In this document: piece after piece, positions 6,404 to 9,757 of the stretch
Layout of the letters: the number at the start of each line of letters is the position of its first letter
Numbering within the stretch: position 1 is the first letter of the stretch
Translations under genes and position numbers: made by a program
Notes under the pieces: model-generated
Database searches by the model: none
Seen by the model: only the letters and a program-made list of their open reading frames with translations
What the model was told of the DNA's origin: nothing
NCBI GenBank assembly: GCA_003219355.1
Contig: QHOQ01000032.1
Span: 1-9,757, forward strand
Source of the DNA: Verrucomicrobiota bacterium
GTDB lineage: Bacteria > Verrucomicrobiota > Verrucomicrobiia > Chthoniobacterales > UBA10450
Length of the DNA: 9,757 bases
Reading direction: 5' to 3'

Positions 6404-6422
6404 AGCAAGTCTCCGACTTGCT
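6404..6422. repeat. Perfect 8-bp palindrome upstream of glgM
   Basis: AGCAAGTC (6404-6411) and GACTTGCT (6415-6422) form a perfect 8-bp stem with a 3-base TCC loop. It lies in the 98-base gap between the uspA-like gene and the glycogen synthase gene, 15 bases before the latter's GTG. There is no T-run after the stem in either direction, so terminator function is unlikely. It may be a dispersed palindromic repeat or an mRNA leader hairpin. Confidence 0.6.
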
Positions 6423-6487
6423 GTTAAATCAATTCGCCAGTTGTTCGGCAGCTGCGGGTTGAGCCTTTGAAGCTTTTCCGCGGTCGG

Positions 6488-6913
6488 CTAATTTTTCACT
6501 TTTAGCAGCAACACCGGCACGTCCACCTCGTGCCGTACTTTGTCTGCCGTGGCGCCATGAAGAATATCACCGATCAAGCGGTGACCATGAGTGGTCATTG
6601 CGATAAGATCGATATCTTTCTCGCGCGCGAGCTTGATGATCTCGTCCGATGGTTCGCCAAGCGCAAGCACAGCGTCGCAGGGGAAACCTTCTCCCGCCAG
6701 CTGGCGGCTGCGTTTTTCCAAGTAGGCACCGTCCTGTTTCATCTCCTCGCTTTCTGCGAGCTGAAGCTGATCGAAATTTCGCGCCACCCAGCCGTCGGAA
6801 ACGTGGACGAGGAGCAGCTTCGCGCCGGTCATACGCGCAAGCGGTTTGATGTGAGCGAGAATGGTCTCATCGGCCGGACTGTTTTCGAGCGGGATGAGAA
6901 TGTGGTGATACAT
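6488..6913 (-). CDS. Universal stress protein (UspA family)
   Basis: A small cytoplasmic alpha/beta protein of the universal stress family, 141 residues, the normal single-domain length. The N-terminus YHHILIPLENSP (2-13) supplies the first strand and the nucleotide-facing acidic turn. The C-terminal half has DLIAMTTHGHRLIGDILHG (102-120) and DVPVLLLK (131-138). The ATP-binding pattern G-2X-G-9X-G-(S/T) is only partly kept: Gly110 and Gly120 are there, but Thr107 stands at the first glycine position and Ala121 where Ser/Thr is usual, so ATP binding is uncertain. The ATG is 9 bases after the mntH stop, so the two genes are almost surely one transcript. Fusions and pairings of Nramp transporters with UspA domains are known, which suggests a role tied to metal uptake or its stress response. 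Confidence 0.92.
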   Translation of the reverse strand: MYHHILIPLENSPADETILAHIKPLARMTGAKLLLVHVSDGWVARNFDQLQLAESEEMKQDGAYLEKRSRQLAGEGFPCDAVLALGEPSDEIIKLAREKDIDLIAMTTHGHRLIGDILHGATADKVRHEVDVPVLLLKVKN

Positions 6914-6922
6914 AGCCGCCGC

Positions 6923-8329
6923 TTACTGTGTCGGAGCTGGCAAACCGAGAAATCCGTATATGGCTTTGAGGATCGCGTCCGGCATAAAGGTATCGAACAG
7001 CAGCTTCACGTTAAGCACAATGATAATGCCGGCGACTGTCCAGCCGAGAATTTTCAGCCAAAGCCTGTTGGCAAACTCACCCATCTTCGTCTTTTCGTCG
7101 GTAAAACGCATCAGCGGCCAGACGGCGAATCCGAGTTGCATGCTCAAGACCACCTGGCTGGCCACCAGTAATTGCGTGGTTTTGCCTTCACCAAAAATGC
7201 CGATCACAAGTACCGCAGGAATGATCGCCACCGCTCGCGTGATTAGCCGGCGCAGCCATGGGGTGATGCGAAAGTTAAGAAAACCTTCCATCACAATCTG
7301 GCCCGCGAGCGTGCCGGTGAGGGTCGAGTTTTGTCCCGAAGCGAGTAACGCCACTGCAAAAAGAATGCTTGCTGCTCCCACGCCGAGCAACGGACTGAGC
7401 AACTTATAAGCATCCTGAATTTCCGCCACGTTCTGATGCCCGGACCAATGGAAAGCAGCCGCCGCGAGCACGAGGATTGCGCCATTGATAAACAAGGCGA
7501 ACATGAGCGCAACGCTCGAATCGATGGTGGCGAACTTGATCGCCTCGCGTCTGCCCACGGGCGTCTGCTCGAACTTCCGCGTCTGCACGATGGACGAATG
7601 CAGGTAGAGATTGTGCGGCATCACTGTTGCTCCGATGATGCCAATACTGACGTATAGCATTCCCTGATTCATGACAATGTGCGGGCCGGGAATGAATCCA
7701 AGCAGGACGCCTGTCACGCCCGGCTTGGAAAAAATCAGCTCAGCGGCGAAACAACTCCCGATTGTCGCAATCAACGTGATCACGAGAGCTTCAATGTAAC
7801 GGAAGCCTTTGGTTTGGAGATACAGCACCGCCAGGACATCCAGCGCCGTAATGATGCACCCCCACACCAGGGGAATTCCGAAAAGAAGCTGCAAGCCTAT
7901 GGCCGACCCGACAACTTCGGCCAGATCGCAGGCGGCGATGGCGATTTCACAAAGAATCCAGAGAAACCACACGGTTGGTGTTGAATAATGGTCGCGGCAG
8001 GCTTGGGCCAAATCGCGCCCCGTCGCGACTCCGAGTTTGATGCACAAATGTTGAAGCATGATCGCCATTAAATTGGAGATCATGACGACAGCCAAAAGCG
8101 AATAACCGAACTGGGCCCCGCCTGATAAGTCAGTGGCCCAATTGCCAGGATCCATGTAACCGACGGCGACCAAAAAACCTGGGCCGGAGAAAGCGAGTAG
8201 CTTCCTCCAAAACGAAGCAGTTGTAGGAACGACAATGCTGCGATGGACTTCCGGCAGCGAGACTTGTCCCGCACGCTTGCGCCAACCGATTGCCGGCTCC
8301 GGCATCACAATACGGTTAGATTGATCCAT
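6923..8329 (-). CDS. mntH: Nramp-family Mn2+ transporter
   Basis: A proton-coupled divalent metal importer of the inner membrane, expected to prefer Mn2+ (Fe2+ also possible). The metal site is intact: DPGN at 60-63 in the first membrane segment and ATVMPHNLYLHSS at 234-246 in the sixth, giving Asp60, Asn63, Ala234 and Met237 as the expected ligands. SGQNSTLTGTLAGQIVMEGF (331-350) is another family signature. About eleven hydrophobic segments are visible across 468 residues. The N-terminal 40-residue cytoplasmic extension (with SLPEVHRSIVVP, 24-35) is longer than in E. coli MntH. The ATG at 8329 has only a weak TGGA upstream; Met9 is an alternative start. It is divergent from mntR, with a DtxR-like operator 13 bases before the start, so Mn2+-dependent repression by MntR is inferred. 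It is followed by the uspA-like gene in the same operon. Confidence 0.94.
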   Translation of the reverse strand: MDQSNRIVMPEPAIGWRKRAGQVSLPEVHRSIVVPTTASFWRKLLAFSGPGFLVAVGYMDPGNWATDLSGGAQFGYSLLAVVMISNLMAIMLQHLCIKLGVATGRDLAQACRDHYSTPTVWFLWILCEIAIAACDLAEVVGSAIGLQLLFGIPLVWGCIITALDVLAVLYLQTKGFRYIEALVITLIATIGSCFAAELIFSKPGVTGVLLGFIPGPHIVMNQGMLYVSIGIIGATVMPHNLYLHSSIVQTRKFEQTPVGRREAIKFATIDSSVALMFALFINGAILVLAAAAFHWSGHQNVAEIQDAYKLLSPLLGVGAASILFAVALLASGQNSTLTGTLAGQIVMEGFLNFRITPWLRRLITRAVAIIPAVLVIGIFGEGKTTQLLVASQVVLSMQLGFAVWPLMRFTDEKTKMGEFANRLWLKILGWTVAGIIIVLNVKLLFDTFMPDAILKAIYGFLGLPAPTQ

Positions 8330-8342
8330 GAATTCCAGTGAT

Positions 8343-8356
8343 TTAGGTCAGCCTAA
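8343..8356. promoter_or_regulatory. Probable MntR/DtxR-type operator for mntH
   Basis: On the mntH strand this reads TTAGGCTGACCTAA, an inverted repeat with TTAGG/CCTAA arms and a 4-base centre. It differs at one base from the TTAGGCTAACCTAA part of the well-known IdeR/DtxR box. It lies 13 bases upstream of the mntH ATG, just downstream of the likely mntH -10 region, the place for a repressor site. The adjacent divergent gene encodes an MntR-like DtxR-family regulator, which makes it the probable binding protein. No second copy is visible near the mntR promoter. Confidence 0.7.
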
Positions 8357-8357
8357 T

Positions 8358-8386
8358 TTAGTTGTATAATTATATGATTCTGTCAA
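8358..8386 (-). promoter_or_regulatory. Candidate mntH promoter region
   Basis: A perfect TTGACA is at 8386-8381 and a TATAAT at 8374-8369 on the mntH strand, but they are too close (6 bases) to work together. TTGACA would need a -10 near 8363-8358 (AACTAA, poor), while TATAAT would have a weak -35 (ATAATT at 8397-8392). Either choice puts the start of transcription at or just before the operator at 8343-8356. The region is clearly AT-rich and promoter-like; the exact elements are uncertain. Confidence 0.4.
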
Positions 8387-8405
8387 TAGGCAATTATTTA
8401 TTTGG

Positions 8406-8433
8406 TTGACTATTTCGCTCGCCTTTCTATTCT
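8406..8433 (+). promoter_or_regulatory. Candidate mntR promoter, leaderless transcript
   Basis: TTGACT (8406-8411) and TATTCT (8428-8433) are spaced by 16 bases, a fair sigma-70 match. The mntR ATG begins at 8441, only 7 bases after the -10 box, about where transcription should start. With no Shine-Dalgarno before the ATG, a leaderless mRNA is predicted. Confidence 0.5.
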
Positions 8434-8440
8434 TTAGCCC

Positions 8441-8878
8441 ATGCCAGGCAAAAACCCTCCGTCCGCGCTGGGCAGTTCCTCAGCAGTCGAGGATTACCTC
8501 GAACGAATACTCGAACTGATCAATTCCAAGGGTTACGCTCGCGTCGTCGATATCGCCTCCGCCCTGAAGATTTCCCAAGCCAGTGTCACCAACATGGTGC
8601 AACGCCTGGACGCGGATGGCTTCCTCAAATACGAAAAATATCGCGGCTTGGTTCTAACCACCGCAGGTGAAAAGCTGGCGCGCAATATTGCCCACCGCCA
8701 CAAACTCCTGACTGATTTTCTGAGGCTGCTCGGTCTCAACGATCGAGTGATCTATCACGACGTGGAAGGAATGGAGCATCACATTAGTCCGCCCACTCTC
8801 CGTGCGATCGAAGCTCTGGTCGGGCAGTTGCGACGGCGCCCCGCTTTCCGCGCACGGCTTAGACCGCTGACTCGCTAA
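8441..8878 (+). CDS. mntR: Mn2+-responsive regulator MntR (DtxR family)
   Basis: A dimeric metal-activated repressor. Residues 15-75 form the winged helix-turn-helix (AVEDYLERI, GYARVVDIASAL, SQASVTNMVQRLD, EKYRGLVLT), nearly matching Bacillus subtilis MntR. The C-terminal dimer/metal part includes RHKLLTDFLRLLG (86-98) and DVEGMEHHI (107-115). The six Mn2+ ligand positions of B. subtilis MntR (Asp8, Glu11, His77, Glu99, Glu102, His103) correspond here to Asp18, Glu21, His87, Glu109, Glu112 and His113, all identical, with a constant +10 offset. Asp at the first position is linked to Mn2+ over Fe2+ selectivity. It lacks the SH3-like third domain of DtxR/IdeR. It is the only plus-strand gene here, divergent from mntH, which it probably represses. 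Its 3' end overlaps the convergent cysteine-rich gene by 20 bases. The C-terminus is slightly shorter and more Arg-rich than in B. subtilis. Confidence 0.95.
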   Translation: MPGKNPPSALGSSSAVEDYLERILELINSKGYARVVDIASALKISQASVTNMVQRLDADGFLKYEKYRGLVLTTAGEKLARNIAHRHKLLTDFLRLLGLNDRVIYHDVEGMEHHISPPTLRAIEALVGQLRRRPAFRARLRPLTR

Positions 8879-9044
8879 GATCGACAATCGCACCTGGCCG
8901 GCAGCGGATGGTTAGCGTGATCGGCCGACAACAGACCGTGCAATCTTCGATCAACGTTTGCTCGGACTCAGATGTGTCGATTTCGAGCGGAAAAACCTGC
9001 GCGCAATGCGGGCAAGTAATCTGGGTCTCCGCAATCAAATCCAT
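8859..9044 (-). CDS. CPXCG-type cysteine-rich small protein
   Basis: A 61-residue protein with two cysteine pairs, CPHC (11-14) and DCTVCCRPI (34-42), the pattern of the Cys_rich_CPXG family, whose function is not known to me. The four main cysteines (11, 14, 35, 38) probably bind Zn2+ as a small zinc ribbon; the first motif ends in CA rather than the usual CG. An acidic stretch lies between the pairs. The DCxVCCRPI stretch is a strong family marker and makes this a real gene despite its size. It starts 17 bases after the CorC-like gene on the same strand, suggesting one transcript, and its 3' end runs 20 bases into the convergent mntR. No Shine-Dalgarno is visible before the ATG. Confidence 0.85.
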   Translation of the reverse strand: MDLIAETQITCPHCAQVFPLEIDTSESEQTLIEDCTVCCRPITLTIRCRPGAIVDLSESAV

Positions 9045-9061
9045 TTGTTGTAATGGCGGAT

Positions 9062-9757
9062 TCAGGGCGAAGCATCCGCTTTTGTCGCCACTTCGACCGG
9101 CGACTCGCTCACTTTTTTGAAATGCAATTGGCCGATACGGCGTCCGTCCGTTTGCGAAACCGTTATGCAGTAATCGTCGATTTTTACTTGCTCGCCCTGC
9201 TTCGGGAGGTGGCCTAACAAATGGATGACGTAGCCGCCGATGGTACTGACGTCGGCACTTTCCAAATCCAATCCGGCGGCATCACGTAACTCGTAAAGCC
9301 CAAGAGCGCCGTCAACGGTGAACTCGTTTTCATTGATCTTGCGAAATTCTTCCTTTTCAGAATCGAACTCGTCCTGAATGTCGCCAACTAACTCCTCAAG
9401 CACATTTTCGAGCGTGACCATGCCAACCGTGCCGCCGAATTCGTCAACAACGACGGCAACATGGGCGTGTTTGCCGAGAAAGAGATTGAGTAGTTTCTCA
9501 AGCGACATCATCTCCGGGACTGGAATCAGTTCGCGTTTGATGCGCATGAGATCGGGATGCGGATCGCGCATCATGGGCACGAGTTCTTTGATGTGAATGA
9601 GGCCGATCGTGTTATCGAGATTTTCTCGACAAAGCGGGAAACGCGTGTGTCGCGATTCGATTGCCTTTTTGACGTTGGTTTCGAAGCTATCTTTAAGGTC
9701 GAGATAAACCACTTCGCCGCGTGGTGTCATGATATCGCGGACAACACGATCGCGCAG
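9062..9757 (-). CDS. CorC/HlyC-family CBS-domain protein, 3' part
   Basis: The C-terminal 231 residues of a protein with a CBS-domain pair followed by a CorC_HlyC (transporter-associated) domain. The reading frame is open to the right edge of the window; codons before the ATG at 9730 read LRDRVVRDI, continuing into MTPRGEVV, the usual start of the first CBS domain, so that ATG is internal. The second CBS domain ends in VVDEFGGTVGMVTLENVLEELVGDIQDE, the hallmark of this family. The C-terminal domain includes DGALGLYEL and VSTIGGYVIHLLGHLPKQGE. The full protein would be expected to have an N-terminal CNNM/DUF21 membrane domain (Mg2+/Co2+ handling) outside the window; a soluble CorC form cannot be excluded. 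The family is often labelled hemolysin without good reason. Confidence 0.92.
   Translation of the reverse strand: MRDRVVRDIMTPRGEVVYLDLKDSFETNVKKAIESRHTRFPLCRENLDNTIGLIHIKELVPMMRDPHPDLMRIKRELIPVPEMMSLEKLLNLFLGKHAHVAVVVDEFGGTVGMVTLENVLEELVGDIQDEFDSEKEEFRKINENEFTVDGALGLYELRDAAGLDLESADVSTIGGYVIHLLGHLPKQGEQVKIDDYCITVSQTDGRRIGQLHFKKVSESPVEVATKADASP

Noticed and set aside
6404..6422. Hairpin as an intrinsic terminator of the mntH-uspA operon
   Set aside because: The stem is followed by CTAACTCTT rather than a run of T, and it is close to the next start codon.
6530..7171. Open frame of 213 codons on the plus strand opposite uspA and mntH
   Set aside because: It spans two well-supported genes and the gap between them, with no protein-like motif or start signal.
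1..9757. A new defence, mobile or biosynthetic system
   Set aside because: All genes belong to core or widespread families (ATP synthase, Obg, glycosyltransferases, Mn2+ homeostasis, CBS protein) and no transposase, integrase, toxin-antitoxin pair or CRISPR array is visible.

Overview
The window looks like ordinary chromosomal DNA of a Gram-negative-type bacterium, most likely a member of the Verrucomicrobiota. That placement is an inference. It rests on the style of the AtpA N-terminus, the signal-peptide-like AtpB N-terminus, the short AtpH, and small palindromic and heptameric repeats of a kind I associate with that phylum; no search could be run. Coding density is high, every gene but one lies on the minus strand, and I see no tRNA, rRNA, CRISPR array, transposase or prophage gene.

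Positions 1-2576 (minus strand) carry the upstream part of an F1Fo ATP synthase operon in transcription order atpB-atpE-atpF-atpH-atpA. AtpA runs off the left edge, so the remaining F1 genes probably lie beyond it. Catalytic residues of the proton path are present: AtpB Arg231 and AtpE Glu59. AtpE lacks the usual Na+-ligand pattern, so H+ coupling is expected. Two oddities stand out: AtpA appears to lack eight residues of its N-terminal beta-barrel, and AtpH is only 130 residues.

Positions 2710-6389 hold a GT4 glycosyltransferase, the ribosome-associated GTPase obgE, and a GT4 glycogen/maltose-1-phosphate synthase of the actinobacterial GlgM type. The Obg protein carries an extra segment of about 35 residues encoded partly by two tandem heptanucleotide arrays, which is the most unusual coding feature here.

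Positions 6488-8878 form a manganese module. mntH (Nramp transporter) and a universal-stress-protein gene are co-directional and 9 bases apart. mntR is divergent, and its product keeps all six metal-ligand positions of Bacillus subtilis MntR. The 111-base AT-rich gap between mntH and mntR holds a DtxR/IdeR-like operator close to mntH and a promoter for mntR that predicts a nearly leaderless mRNA. At the right end are a small CPXCG-type cysteine-rich protein and a CorC/HlyC-type CBS-domain protein that runs off the window.

I found no clearly new multi-gene system. The items worth a second look are the AtpA deletion, the repeat-derived Obg insertion, the dispersed-type palindromes at 2595-2614 and 6404-6422, and the mntR/mntH control region.
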